This document shows positions 10,248-19,074 of a stretch of DNA of 64,000 bases, piece after piece. The stretch is from JANXQG01 sp963780045 (GTDB lineage Bacteria > Planctomycetota > Planctomycetia > Pirellulales > Thermoguttaceae). Location of the stretch: contig CAVZZZ010000004.1 of assembly GCA_963780045.1 (NCBI GenBank), positions 62,001 to 126,000 on the forward strand, written 5' to 3'. Positions within the stretch are counted from its first letter, which is position 1; every line of letters begins with the position of its first letter. Both the position numbers and the translations under genes were made by a program. The notes under the pieces were generated by a model. It ran no database searches. It saw only the letters and a program-made list of their open reading frames with translations, and was not told the DNA's origin.

Positions 10248-10714
10248 CAAGCGCTGTGCGAGTCGTCTTCGACTGCAATATTTTGCTCCAGGGACTGGCG
10301 TCGCCCGGCGGGCCGGCCGGGCAGTGCGTGCAACTCGCGCTCGACGGCGAAATCGAACTTTTCTTATCGCTGACCGTACTCGACGAACTTCGCGATGTCG
10401 CGAGCCGCCCGAAGGTCGTCCGCCAACTTCAGCTCACACCCGACCGCGCGGAAGAGTTTATTGAAGCGGTTGAAGTTGCGGCCACAGTCCTCGCCGACTT
10501 CGCGGAGACCTTTAGCTACGATCGCGATCCTGACGATGCGCATTACGTGAACCTCGCAGCGGCGTCGAGCGCGAGCGTCATCGTCTCCCGCGACAAGGAT
10601 CTGCTGGATTTGATGGACAATGCAAGACCGGAAGCGGTGGACTTTCACAAACGCTTTCAGCTACTTCGCATTCTCGATCCGGTTGCATTTCTAATTGAGA
10701 TCGGCAGAGCGTAA
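10244..10714 (+). CDS. PIN domain toxin of a type II toxin-antitoxin pair
   Basis: The PIN domain acidic residues are visible: VVFDCNILLQGL near residue 10, the conserved Glu in LTVLDELRDVASRPKV, and YDRDPDDAHYVNLAAAS followed by VIVSRDKDLLDL. These form the metal site of PIN ribonucleases. The 156-residue length and layout match the putative toxin component group of PIN proteins. Translation is coupled to the upstream antitoxin gene. The target RNA is unknown. Confidence 0.85.
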   Translation: MTSAVRVVFDCNILLQGLASPGGPAGQCVQLALDGEIELFLSLTVLDELRDVASRPKVVRQLQLTPDRAEEFIEAVEVAATVLADFAETFSYDRDPDDAHYVNLAAASSASVIVSRDKDLLDLMDNARPEAVDFHKRFQLLRILDPVAFLIEIGRA

Positions 10715-10746
10715 CGCGAAGGAACAAATGCAAAAACAGGTCGCGG

Positions 10747-11856
10747 TCACAGCCTAATCACCGTCGTTCCGCTCAATCTTCGGATCAAATGCCGCATCTC
10801 CAGCACGCTCAGCGTGGCAAGGACCTGCGGCACGGGCAGGCCGCTGGCGACGACGACCTCGTCGACTGTCGTTGCCTCGCTGCGGATGGCGTCTAGGACC
10901 TTCTGCTCCATGTCGTTCAAGAGCAGTTCGGCCGGATGATGCACCGTGCGGCCGTCGTCGCTGGGGGCAGCTTCGACCAAAGGGCCGAGCGCTTCCAGGA
11001 CGTCGTCGGCCGATTCGACCAGCGCCGCGCCGTCGCGAATCAGGCGGTGACAGCCCCGCGAGGCGCGGCTGTCGACATTGCCGGGCACGGCGAAGACCTC
11101 GCGGCCCTGCTCCATCGCGTGCCGGGCGGTAATCAGGGCGCCGCTGCGCTCGGCCGCTTCGACCACGATCACGCCCAGCGAGAGGCCGCTGATGATGCGG
11201 TTCCGCTGTGGGAACGCGCCGGCCAACGGCGAGGAGTGCGGCGGCTGCTCGCTGATTAAGGCGCCGTTGGATGCGACCTGCTCGGCCAGCTTGTCGTGCT
11301 CCGGCGGGTAGATGTTCAGTACACCGCTGGCAAGAATGCCCAGCGTCCGCCCGCCGGCCTCCAATGCGCCGCGATGCGCGGCCGCGTCGATGCCGCGGGC
11401 CAGGCCGCTGACGATCGTCAGCCCGGCGCGGGCGAGGCTGCCGGCCAACCGCTCGGCCTGACGCAGGCCGTAGTGCGTGCCGTGCCGCGTGCCGACGATG
11501 CCGATGGCCAAAGCGTCGGAAGGCTTGAGCGTGCCGCGGACGAAAAGCAAGCCAGGCGGATCGGGAATTTCGCGGAGCGCGCGGGGATAGGCGGGGTCGG
11601 TCTCGGTAATGATGCTGATGCCCTGGGCGCGGCAGAAGGCGATTTGACCTTCGGCATCGATCTCGCCGCACGCGCGGACGATCCGCTCGGTGAGTTTGGG
11701 GCCAACGCCTTCGACCGCGCGTAGTTCGCTGGGCGGCGCCGCCAGCACGTTGCCCGGCTCGCCGAAGCGGTCCAAGAGCCGGCGGCGAATCCGAGGGCCG
11801 ACGCCTTCCACCAGTGACAGCCGCACGGTGTCGATGAGATAGGCGTCGGAGGGCAT
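10747..11856 (-). CDS. dprA: DNA-processing protein DprA
   Basis: The protein starts MPSDAYLIDTVRLSLVEGVG and has a helix-hairpin-helix-like region (AVEGVGPKLTERIV). The DprA Rossmann core follows: AIGIVGTRHGTHYGLRQAE, TIVSGLARGIDAAAHRGAL, GVLNIYPPEHDKLAEQV, FPQRNRIISGLSLGVIVVEA and SGALITARHAMEQGREVFAVPG. A winged-helix C-terminal domain (VDEVVVASGLPVPQVLATLS) completes the 369 residues. DprA loads RecA on incoming single-stranded DNA in natural transformation. The ATG at 11856 is chosen because upstream codons only translate the palindromic repeat at 11886-12016. Confidence 0.93.
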   Translation of the reverse strand: MPSDAYLIDTVRLSLVEGVGPRIRRRLLDRFGEPGNVLAAPPSELRAVEGVGPKLTERIVRACGEIDAEGQIAFCRAQGISIITETDPAYPRALREIPDPPGLLFVRGTLKPSDALAIGIVGTRHGTHYGLRQAERLAGSLARAGLTIVSGLARGIDAAAHRGALEAGGRTLGILASGVLNIYPPEHDKLAEQVASNGALISEQPPHSSPLAGAFPQRNRIISGLSLGVIVVEAAERSGALITARHAMEQGREVFAVPGNVDSRASRGCHRLIRDGAALVESADDVLEALGPLVEAAPSDDGRTVHHPAELLLNDMEQKVLDAIRSEATTVDEVVVASGLPVPQVLATLSVLEMRHLIRRLSGTTVIRL

Positions 11857-11885
11857 GGCGGGGAGCGGGGAGTCAGGAGGCGACT

Positions 11886-12016
11886 GTGCAGTAACGAGTT
11901 CGCAGTACAGAGTACACAGTACGCAGTGCGGAGTATAGAGAGCAGGCGCCACCAAAGGCAAACTGTTGAATAGCACTGAGCACTGGGTACTTTTCACTGA
12001 GTACTGTGTACTTTCA
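11886..12016. repeat. Imperfect palindrome, AGTAC/ACTG family
   Basis: Left arm 11901-11934 (GAGTACACAGTACGCAGTG core) pairs imperfectly with right arm 11974-12015 (CACTGAGTACTGTGTACT core). The arms are rich in AGTAC and CAGT words. It fills the gap between uppP and dprA and would form a long hairpin. Similar palindromes of other word families occur elsewhere in this window. Confidence 0.75.
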
Positions 12017-12869
12017 ATACCCCCGGCAATATAGCATAAACACGCCCGCGGCGGCGAGCAGGCAATAGATGCCAAAGAGATACCAGCGGCCGTTCTCCAG
12101 CCAGCGCGAAAGCCACTTCAGCGCTACGAGACCAGCGAGGAAGGCGAAGAACATGCCTAAGAGGCTGGGAGCGAACATGCTCGCGCCGATGTGGACATCG
12201 CCCGCTTCTTTGCTGGCCTCGAGAAACCGCATAAGTTCCTGTCCAATGGCCGCCGGGGTGAGAATTACCGCCAGTGCGAAACTGAACTCCTCGGCCTTAC
12301 GTTTAGCGACGCCCAGGAGCAGGCCGGTGGAGATGGTCGCCCCGGAGCGCGAGAAGCCGCGAAACGGCAGGCAGAAACCTTGTACGAAGCCGATCCAGAG
12401 CGCTTCGAGAATGCCGACGGATCGCTCCCGCGCGGTGGCCTTTTCCGCCAATCCGGCGACGAGGATCAAGATTCCGGCCGCCGCCAGTGCGGCGGAAATC
12501 AAGCGCAGGTCGCCGAAGAGCGACTCGATTTCGCCCTTGGGCAAATGGGCCAGCTTTTCGACGCACTTCTTAACGCAGAAATACACGAACGCGGTCAGCG
12601 CCGAGGCGACGATAAGCGGTATCGCTTGTTTGAAGAACACTTCTCGCGAGGCAAAAATGCTCGCCTTCCACGCCCGCCAGAAATACACGATGACTGCGAA
12701 CATGGTGCCTGTGTGCAACATCACCAGCAAGAGGGTCATTCCCGGCGACGAGGGATCCTTGCCCATAAGCTTTTCCGCCACGATGACGTGCGCGGAGCTG
12801 GAGACCGGCAGCAATTCGGCGAGGCCCTGAATGACGGCGAGGATGACGATTTTCAATAGTTCAGGCAAA
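12014..12869 (-). CDS. uppP: Undecaprenyl-diphosphatase UppP (BacA)
   Basis: This integral membrane enzyme dephosphorylates undecaprenyl pyrophosphate in peptidoglycan lipid carrier recycling. Both family motifs are present: AVIQGLAELLPVSSSAHVIV near the N-terminus and GFCLPFRGFSRSGATIST in the second half. About eight hydrophobic segments are visible. A TTG start at 12869 is preferred because AAGGAG lies seven bases upstream and the family normally begins a few residues before the first motif. That ribosome binding site overlaps the stop of the acetyltransferase gene, so the two are coupled. Confidence 0.92.
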
Positions 12870-12872
12870 AGG

Positions 12873-13865
12873 TTACTCCTTGCGGAACACGCTTCCGTGT
12901 GCGAATTGTACAAAGCCCATCTTGCGATAGAGGGCCTGCGCGGGCAGGTTGTGCTGCATCGCCTGGACTTCGACCTCGTGCGTTCCGTCGCGGATGAACT
13001 GGCGAAATGCCTCGGTGAGAAGAAACGTCGCCAGGCCGCGGCGGCGCGAGGCTTCTTCCACCCAGAGGTCGATCAATCCCAGCGACCACACGTGCATGGC
13101 AGTGGGGACCAACTCCATGCGGCGGAACGTGGCGGTGGCCGCCGTCGTGCCGCCGGCCCGCGGCACCAGGGCGAACTTCACGAGGTCGAACGGGCCGAGC
13201 GTGCAGGCCTCCCACCAGGTCCGCGAGGGCGGATCGGTGACAACCTCCACGACCATCTGCCGCCGCACCTGCATCTGCCGCCGATCGACCAGGGCCTCAA
13301 AGTTGCTCAAGTCGCGGCGGAATAGGAGCGTGCGGTCGATCTCGCGATAGCCGCGGGCGAGGAACGCTTGCTCGGCGGTCTTGTCGGTCTCTAGCGTGCC
13401 CGGCAATTCGCTTCCGCCGTAGAGCCCGAGGTAAAAGCCGTTCATCGGGCGGATGCCGCCGCCGTAGATTACCTTCGCGCTGCGGCGTTGCAAATATGCT
13501 TCGGTATTCTCCAGCAGGCAGGAGGCGAGTTGCGACTCCTCGGCTTCGGGCCGCACGACAATCATGCAGGTCGTGCCCAACTCGGTGGAGATCGCGTCTT
13601 CGGCGTCACTTGCGCCAAAGGTGGCGTGGGCGAAACCCAACAGCCGACCATCGCTCTCCGCGACGACCAGTCCCGCGGGATCGAAGTAGGGCTTGCTGAA
13701 CACGAATTGCTCGAGCGTTTCCACGTTGACCGCGCGGCAGAATCCCGCCTGCTCGCCCCGGCTTTGCCAAACCGCGGCCAATTGGGGTGGGTCGTTATTG
13801 CGAAACGGACGAATATGGATGCTTGAAGCCGACACAGTTTGGCCATTCTGCACTAGACCACGCAT
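12873..13865 (-). CDS. GNAT family N-acetyltransferase
   Basis: The 330-residue protein carries two acetyltransferase-like halves. The N-terminal half has HIRPFRNNDPPQLAAVW and LVVAESDGRLLGFAHATFG. The C-terminal half has LIDLWVEEASRRRGLATFLL, the acetyl-CoA-binding motif (RRRGLA), and ALYRKMGFVQFAHG at the end. The substrate is unknown. ATG 13865 is chosen because further upstream the frame only reads through a perfect hairpin (13901-13948). Its stop overlaps the ribosome binding site of uppP. Confidence 0.85.
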   Translation of the reverse strand: MRGLVQNGQTVSASSIHIRPFRNNDPPQLAAVWQSRGEQAGFCRAVNVETLEQFVFSKPYFDPAGLVVAESDGRLLGFAHATFGASDAEDAISTELGTTCMIVVRPEAEESQLASCLLENTEAYLQRRSAKVIYGGGIRPMNGFYLGLYGGSELPGTLETDKTAEQAFLARGYREIDRTLLFRRDLSNFEALVDRRQMQVRRQMVVEVVTDPPSRTWWEACTLGPFDLVKFALVPRAGGTTAATATFRRMELVPTAMHVWSLGLIDLWVEEASRRRGLATFLLTEAFRQFIRDGTHEVEVQAMQHNLPAQALYRKMGFVQFAHGSVFRKE

Positions 13866-13900
13866 GAGGGCAAGGACCGGTGCGGCAATAAACGCAGGAC

Positions 13901-13948
13901 GGACCTCCGAGTCCGTCATAACGAATCGCTGGACGGACTCGGAGGTCC
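13901..13948. terminator. Perfect 17-bp inverted repeat, possible terminator or repeat element
   Basis: GGACCTCCGAGTCCGTC at 13901-13917 is exactly complementary to 13932-13948, with a 14-base spacer. It lies between the PfpI gene (ends 13969, minus strand) and the acetyltransferase gene (starts 13865). It could terminate transcription, although no T-run follows. It may instead belong to the dispersed palindrome set. Confidence 0.6.
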
Positions 13949-13968
13949 ATCCCACGTGCCGACTACGT

Positions 13969-14555
13969 CTACGCCTCTATCTTGGTTCCCAGCACTTCCA
14001 AAAATCTGCGTATCCATTCAGGATGGCCGGGCCAGGCTGCGGCGGTGACCAGATTGCGGTCGACCACGGCGTTGGTGAGCGTGTCGTTTACCTCGTACCA
14101 TACCGCGCCGCAGCGGACCAGATCCGGCTTGATGGCGGGATAGGCCATGCAGCGGCGGCCGGTCACCACGCCCGCCGCCACGAGGAGCTGCGGGCCGTGG
14201 CAAATGGCGGCCAGCGGCTTGGCCTTCTCGGCGAAATGCCGGACGATCTGCAGCACGCGCTCATTGAGGCGGAGATACTCCGGGCGCGGCCGCCGGGAAT
14301 GACCAGGGCATCGTACTGCGCCGGGTCGACGGCGTCGAAGTCGGCGTTGAGCGTAAAGTTGTGCCCGCGTTTTTCGCTGTAGGTCTGGTCGCCCTCGAAA
14401 TCGTGGACGGCGGTCCGCACGACGTCACCCGGCTTCTTGCCCGGACAAACGGCGTCGACTTGATGGCCCACCATCAGCAGCATCTGGAAGGGCACCATGA
14501 CCTCGTAGTCTTCCACGTAATCGCCGACGAGCATTAAGATTTTTTGGGCGGACAT
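13969..14555 (-). CDS. DJ-1/PfpI family protein, frame broken
   Basis: The start MSAQKILMLVGDYVEDYEVM holds the conserved Glu of the active site, and AAICHGPQLLVAAGVVTG holds the nucleophilic Cys in its nucleophile elbow. The frame is lost after DALVIPGGRA at GCCGCGCCCGG near 14290. One C restored gives PEYLRLNERVLQIVRHF and the rest of the domain, ending RFLEVLGTKIEA. The repaired length of about 195 residues is normal. PfpI-like proteins are glyoxalases, deglycases or proteases; the activity here is not determined. Confidence 0.88.
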
Positions 14556-14588
14556 GGCGGTTCCTCCGGCGCGGCGCGGTCGTACGAT

Positions 14589-15014
14589 CTATTCAATAGG
14601 GTAAACGAGGGCCGAGCAAGCTATTGCCACCGCCGTCGTCAGGGCCAGTAAGCTGAGAATGCCGTATTGGAACGGCGGCTGCGGCGGAACTGGCCGATGC
14701 AGCATGGCATCGTCATTGTGCGGCAATCCGCAGTAGCGATACCGCTTTGGCGCGCTGGATCGGCTTACTCGGACGAACAGGAATGCCAACAAGACAATAG
14801 CCGTGGTGTGCAAAAACCAGAAAACACCACGCTCTATCGCAAGCGTTTCGCGATAATCGACAAGTTTCTCCAGCTCTTCGGAACCGCTACCCTTGCTCGC
14901 AGTTCGGATAACGTCGTCTAGGTGCTGTAAACGAGGGCGCTCGCGGCGCTCGAATAGAATGAGCGATGCAGCGATTATGCCAATCGCAATAATGATTGCT
15001 GCTCCCAAACGCAC
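14589..15014 (-). CDS. Small membrane protein of unknown function
   Basis: The 141-residue product has hydrophobic segments at residues 4-20 (GAAIIIAIGIIAASLILF), about 65-82 (FLHTTAIVLLAFLFVRV) and at the C-terminus (GILSLLALTTAVAIACSAL), so three membrane passes are likely. The GTG start at 15014 is supported by AGAGGA six bases upstream. The middle loop is charged. I do not recognise a family. Confidence 0.55.
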   Translation of the reverse strand: MRLGAAIIIAIGIIAASLILFERRERPRLQHLDDVIRTASKGSGSEELEKLVDYRETLAIERGVFWFLHTTAIVLLAFLFVRVSRSSAPKRYRYCGLPHNDDAMLHRPVPPQPPFQYGILSLLALTTAVAIACSALVYPIE

Positions 15015-15135
15015 GACATATCCTCTTTAACAACACGCACCGCGGTCGATTCTTCGCAGTATCGTAACCCGAAGCGTGAGTAATGGGAAGGGAGGCAGGA
15101 AGGGGCGCTATTGCGGGGCCGCGGAGCGGCCTAGA

Positions 15136-15164
15136 GCGTGTGCCCACCCGGAGCGTGGGCACGC
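15136..15164. repeat. Short inverted repeat (GTGCCCAC / GTGGGCAC)
   Basis: GCGTGTGCCCAC pairs with GTGGGCACGC across a seven-base loop. It lies just downstream of the TAXI receptor gene on the minus strand. It may serve as a terminator hairpin or be one of the dispersed palindromes. Confidence 0.5.
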
Positions 15165-15189
15165 GGGCGGAGAGCTTGGCCACGAGAAA

Positions 15190-16557
15190 TCACGCCGCTT
15201 TTCGCGGCGGGCCGAAGTCAAGCTGCATGCGCTTGGGCGGGACCTTGGTCCGCACCAGGCTGGGCAAGAGATGCTGCAATTCCTCGATCCGTTGGACGAC
15301 GTCGACTACCGCCTTGTCGCCGCTCATGTATTGCACGTGGTGCTGTTCGAGGACCTCGGCCTTGATCTTCGCCAGTTGCGAAAGGGCGGTCCCCAGCTCG
15401 GCGTCGCCGAATTCACCCGTGCAGGCCGCCCGCTGCGCGTCGAGGTCGAGGGTTGTAATCCGCTGCTGATAGTCGCCGACATCGACCTTCTTGCGGCGGA
15501 TCCAATGCCAGGCCAGAAGGATGGCGGAGAGGACCGAAACCACCGAGCCGATAAAGCCTTGCAGCTTGGTCAACAGCTTTTGGAAGGGCCAGGGATCGCT
15601 GCGGTGCGTGTAGGCCACGGCGCCGGGATGGAACGGATAGTCGCCTGCCCGCTGAATAAGCGCGGGGTCCATTTTTTTTAGGTTCAGGTTGGGGTAGAAA
15701 TCGCTTTCGCAGAGCACTTCCAGCAGCCGCTCGACTGCCAAGCTGGGCACCTTTGCGTTGGCGATCAACATGCCGCGAACGCCGATCGTGTGCAGCGGCC
15801 GCTGCGGCACGGCGGGCGCTGCGGCGTAGGCGTCCGCCGGGATGACCGCATCCTCGAAGCAGGGCTTCCGCAGCCCCAGCGCCTCGCCCATCGGCAGCTC
15901 CACAAGCTGGTAGCCGAGCTGCCGTGCCAGCTTGTCACCCATCGGCGAAGGCAGCGGCGAGAGGCAGAATACGGCGTCCGGCATGGTGCCGAGCGAACAG
16001 TTCAATAGCGCGCTGTAAGGCCGCGGGTCTTCGACAAAATTCTTGCCCGCGGCGAGCCCCGAGTATTCCAGGACCGCTTCCGCCACGCAGCGGACTCCCG
16101 ACCCGGCGGGGCCAAGAAAGACCGTGTGCCCGCACATCCCGGCTAGTCCGTGCGAGGCGACCTCCGGCTTGGCGAAGAGGTGCAGGAACTGGCAATCCAT
16201 CATCGTCACCTGGCGGACGTTTTTGGCGGGCACGAAAAGACCGGCGGGGATGATGGCCGCGTCCAACTCCCGCTTGTCCACTTGCTGCACGGCCTGAGCC
16301 GGCTGATACGTCTTCTGCACCTCGATTTTCAAGTCGTGGTGGAGCAGCGCCTCATCACAGAGGGCGGCGGCCATGTCTTTTTTATAACTGAGTTCCGCGC
16401 CGGCCGCGAGCTTCAACGACTCGACGCAGGTCTGGTTGAACCAGTACCATAGCCCCACGGCGGCGGCCAGGGCAACCACGGCGAGCAGGGCAAAAACGTG
16501 GCGGTTGATCTGCTTGGGAGCAGCGAGCGCCGGCAATGGATTGGGAGAATCGGCCAT
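15190..16557 (-). CDS. TAXI family TRAP-type solute receptor, membrane anchored
   Basis: An N-terminal membrane anchor (HVFALLAVVALAAAVGLWYW) precedes the periplasmic domain. That domain has LAAGAELSYKKDMAAALC, KRELDAAIIPAGLF and GHTVFLGPAGSGVRCVAEAV, which matches TAXI proteins (TRAP-transporter-associated extracytoplasmic immunogenic). A second membrane helix (FIGSVVSVLSAILLAWHW) and a cytoplasmic charged tail follow, so the protein may not be a free periplasmic receptor. No TRAP permease gene is nearby, which leaves its transport role uncertain. ATG 16557 starts the hydrophilic leader MADSPNPLPALAAPKQ. Confidence 0.75.
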   Translation of the reverse strand: MADSPNPLPALAAPKQINRHVFALLAVVALAAAVGLWYWFNQTCVESLKLAAGAELSYKKDMAAALCDEALLHHDLKIEVQKTYQPAQAVQQVDKRELDAAIIPAGLFVPAKNVRQVTMMDCQFLHLFAKPEVASHGLAGMCGHTVFLGPAGSGVRCVAEAVLEYSGLAAGKNFVEDPRPYSALLNCSLGTMPDAVFCLSPLPSPMGDKLARQLGYQLVELPMGEALGLRKPCFEDAVIPADAYAAAPAVPQRPLHTIGVRGMLIANAKVPSLAVERLLEVLCESDFYPNLNLKKMDPALIQRAGDYPFHPGAVAYTHRSDPWPFQKLLTKLQGFIGSVVSVLSAILLAWHWIRRKKVDVGDYQQRITTLDLDAQRAACTGEFGDAELGTALSQLAKIKAEVLEQHHVQYMSGDKAVVDVVQRIEELQHLLPSLVRTKVPPKRMQLDFGPPRKAA

Positions 16558-16931
16558 CGTGTGCGTAGGTCCTTTCTGCCGGAAAGGACTGATTGGGGAT
16601 ATCATTTTCGTAACGCGCAACGTGTCCGCGATACGTGGCAGCAATAGTCCCTCTCGGCAAGAGGGACCTACCGGCGGGTTTATCCGGAATGCCGCCGCAC
16701 TTGTCAAGACGAATTCCTGCGAACGCCTCCTCGGGGCTATAGTCGGGGGGACTGCAAGGTCGCGGACCCTGTATGTAGGGAACGGCCTCCGTGTCCTACA
16801 TTTGGATTCTGCGGTTCTCGTGCGGCCGTTGGCACCCCCCGCTGGCCGCCGGCGTCAAAAACCACTAGACTTACTGGGAGTATTCTCGCTGGAAACCCGT
16901 TTTAGCGGCCTACCGCCGCCTTTGATCAATA
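16558..16931. other. Intergenic region between divergent genes, with a small hairpin
   Basis: No supported gene is seen in these 374 bases. The stretch must hold promoters for the TAXI receptor (minus) and the TPR protein (plus). A small perfect hairpin, TCCCTCT with AGAGGGA, lies at 16648-16666. Confidence 0.5.
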
Positions 16932-17258
16932 ATGTCAAGTCCCGATACGCTCTACGACGAAGCCATTGAACTGCAACAAGCCGGCAAGCTGGACGAGGCC
17001 GTGAAGCGGCTGGAAGACCTTGCCCAGTCGCATCGGGACTTTGCCCTGGGCCACGCCGCCTTGAGCGCGTTTTACAGCAAGCAAGGGCGGCACGGCGAGG
17101 CGGTCCAACAGGCGGAGTTGGTCTGCCAATTGGACCCCGACGACCCGTTCAGCCATATGGCAAAAAGCCTAGTCTGCCAACGAGCGGGGATGATCCGCGA
17201 GGCCGAAGATGCCATGGCCGAAGCGCAGAACCGGCAATGGGCCGCGCGGCGCGAGTAG
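16932..17258 (+). CDS. Tetratricopeptide repeat protein
   Basis: The 108-residue protein consists of about three TPR units: LYDEAIELQQAGKLDEAVKR, then ALGHAALSAFYSKQGRHGEA, then PFSHMAKSLVCQRAGMIREA. The alternating Leu/Ala/Gly/Tyr positions fit TPR helices. It has no signal peptide and probably serves as a cytoplasmic protein-binding scaffold. The partner is not evident from its neighbours. Confidence 0.8.
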   Translation: MSSPDTLYDEAIELQQAGKLDEAVKRLEDLAQSHRDFALGHAALSAFYSKQGRHGEAVQQAELVCQLDPDDPFSHMAKSLVCQRAGMIREAEDAMAEAQNRQWAARRE

Positions 17259-17290
17259 GGTGGGACGCGGGGAGGGGAGACTGAGGCCGC

Positions 17291-18034
17291 CTACAATCGC
17301 CCGCCCTCGGGCCAGTTCAGCCAATGGGTATTCGGTGACTGCTCCGGGTGATAATGCCGGAGGTCGCCTGTTGCAAGGACTTGAGCAAGCTGTCGGAAAG
17401 TTTCCGAGCCGCTTGGGCGATCATTTTCATCCACAACGTTTGGATGATGCCACTCTTCTAGTTGCAGGATCTGCGATATTTCCGGTAGGACGCTGACGCG
17501 CCGCTCGTGTGGGTTCGCGAGCACCAAGTCGCGTGCCCGGTCGGCAAGCAACCGACATAATTCGAAGACCTGTACTCGAGGTGGATGCTCAAGTTCGATT
17601 CCGTGGTTAATGTAGTCGTCAAAGGGTGGCAGTGACATAACCTCATTGCGTACTACAACTTCGTTCGCGACCTCAACCACCCACTCATCATTAGTTTCGT
17701 CCTGTCAAGCCCCTTTGGCAACGGGAAAGACAAATCGCGATTCATTGTTCGGGTTGTTGACAAGATACAGTTCGTACGCGTGTCGATTGATGTATTGGTC
17801 GGATCGGTTCCTGTCATGAAGGAGGCTCGCGAACGTGTGAATGCAAGTATCAGGCGACCCGGTACGCGGCGAGAAGCCAAATACTTCGATCACCATTGCC
17901 CAGTCGTTCGCCGAGCGGTAGAGCGAAAGACGCGTTGCGGCTAGGTATACATAACCGTTGTCCAGCATTGGGAACTTGTATGCGTTACAGCATCGATCAA
18001 GGATGGAGAGAATGGCTTTTGGATCAAGCGGCAT
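17291..18034 (-). pseudogene. DUF7003 family protein interrupted by an in-frame TGA
   Basis: Reading leftwards from ATG 18034, the protein starts MPLDPKAILSILDRCCNAYK and continues GYVYLAATRLSLYRS, DWAMVIEVFGFSPRTG and ELYLVNNPN, which I associate with DUF7003. The frame meets TGA at 17705-17707 (KGA, stop, QDETND). It continues open in the same phase to 17291 with FDDYINHGIELEHPPRVQVF and LQLEEWHHPNV. No frame change is needed, so this is a nonsense codon, most simply CGA to TGA, in a protein of about 247 residues. It is either a pseudogene or a single-base sequence error. Confidence 0.6.
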
Positions 18035-18214
18035 CGCTTGTAGTTCCTCTGGTCATTGCCGCAGACTAGCTTACCACAGTTTCAACAGTTGTCCCACGTC
18101 CCGGTACCACGATCGCCGATCCGAAGGCGGCTGCCAACACGTAGCGAACAGCTCTTGTGGAATGAGGTCGCCTGGGATTTCAACAGTATCGAGGTTGACG
18201 GACGACGGCAGGCG

Positions 18215-18271
18215 TTGTATTCTATTGTGAGTAGATTGCGTGTAACGCAATCTAGCCAGAATGGAATACAA
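18215..18271 (+). promoter_or_regulatory. Nested palindromes upstream of abiE, probable AbiEi operator
   Basis: An inner perfect 10-bp inverted repeat, TAGATTGCGT (18232-18241) and ACGCAATCTA (18245-18254), sits inside an outer repeat, TTGTATTCTATT (18215-18226) and AATGGAATACAA (18260-18271), with one mismatch. The outer arm ends two bases before the AbiEi ATG at 18274 and covers the only ribosome-binding-like GGA. AbiEi antitoxins are known to repress their own promoter by binding inverted repeats. Confidence 0.65.
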
Positions 18272-18273
18272 TC

Positions 18274-19074
18274 ATGCCCACCGCCCTCGGAAACATCCAA
18301 ACGCAGCTTTTTGCCTATATCCAAATGCGGCGGTTGCAGACCGTCCGCACCGGCGAACTGGTCGGCGCCTTGGGCATTACGCCGCAACAAGAGCGAGAAT
18401 TGCTGAGCCGCTTAGCCCGCCGCGGCCTGATTGCGCGGGTATGCCGAGGACTGTACCTTGTTCCGCCGCGATTGCCGCCGGGCGGAAAGTGGAGTCCTAG
18501 CGAGTTTCTGGCCCTGACCACGCTGATTGGAAGCCAAGGCGGCCGTTATCAGGTCTGTGGCCCGAATGCGTTCTACCGTTACGGTTGGGACAACCAGATT
18601 CCGAATCGCGTCTACGCATACAACAACCGCATCACCGGCGAACGGACAATCGATTCGGTGGAAATGACACTCATCAAGTTGTCCGACGGGCGCCTGGGTG
18701 ACACCGAGATCGTCAATTCACCGGACGAAACCGAAGTTGTTTATTCCTCTCGAATTCGATCGTTGGTGGATGCGGTCTACGACTGGTCGCGGTTCGACAG
18801 CTTGCCTCGTGGCTATGATTGGATTCGCGCGGAACTGGCCCGTGAACCGAAGGCGGCTTCAGAAATCGTCCGCGTTGCCTTGCGATACGGGAACGTAAGC
18901 ACGCTCCGCCGCCTGGGAAAGCTGCTGGAATTAGAAGGCGTGGCGGAATCTCTCCTGCGCAAGCTCGAAGACAAGCTCACGCCGTCATCCGCACTGATTC
19001 CGTGGGCGCCGACGTTGCCGAAACGCGGCACGGTGGACCGGCGTTGGGGAGTTGTCATCAACTATGAACCGTGA
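18274..19074 (+). CDS. abiEi: AbiEi-type antitoxin, transcriptional regulator
   Basis: The N-terminal winged helix is visible in LQTVRTGELVGALGITPQQE and LLSRLARRGLIARVCRGLYL. The C-terminal domain has WSPSEFLALTTLIG and RYQVCGPNAFYRYGWDNQIP, typical of type IV antitoxin AbiEi proteins. AbiEi represses the operon and counteracts AbiEii without direct binding. The gene overlaps the AbiEii start by 11 bases. Expression is probably controlled through the nested palindrome at 18215-18271. Confidence 0.85.
   Translation: MPTALGNIQTQLFAYIQMRRLQTVRTGELVGALGITPQQERELLSRLARRGLIARVCRGLYLVPPRLPPGGKWSPSEFLALTTLIGSQGGRYQVCGPNAFYRYGWDNQIPNRVYAYNNRITGERTIDSVEMTLIKLSDGRLGDTEIVNSPDETEVVYSSRIRSLVDAVYDWSRFDSLPRGYDWIRAELAREPKAASEIVRVALRYGNVSTLRRLGKLLELEGVAESLLRKLEDKLTPSSALIPWAPTLPKRGTVDRRWGVVINYEP

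Noticed and set aside
17705..17707. UGA recoded as an amino acid
   Set aside because: TGA ends many intact genes in the window, including the ATGA-coupled ones, and no selenocysteine-type hairpin was seen after this codon.
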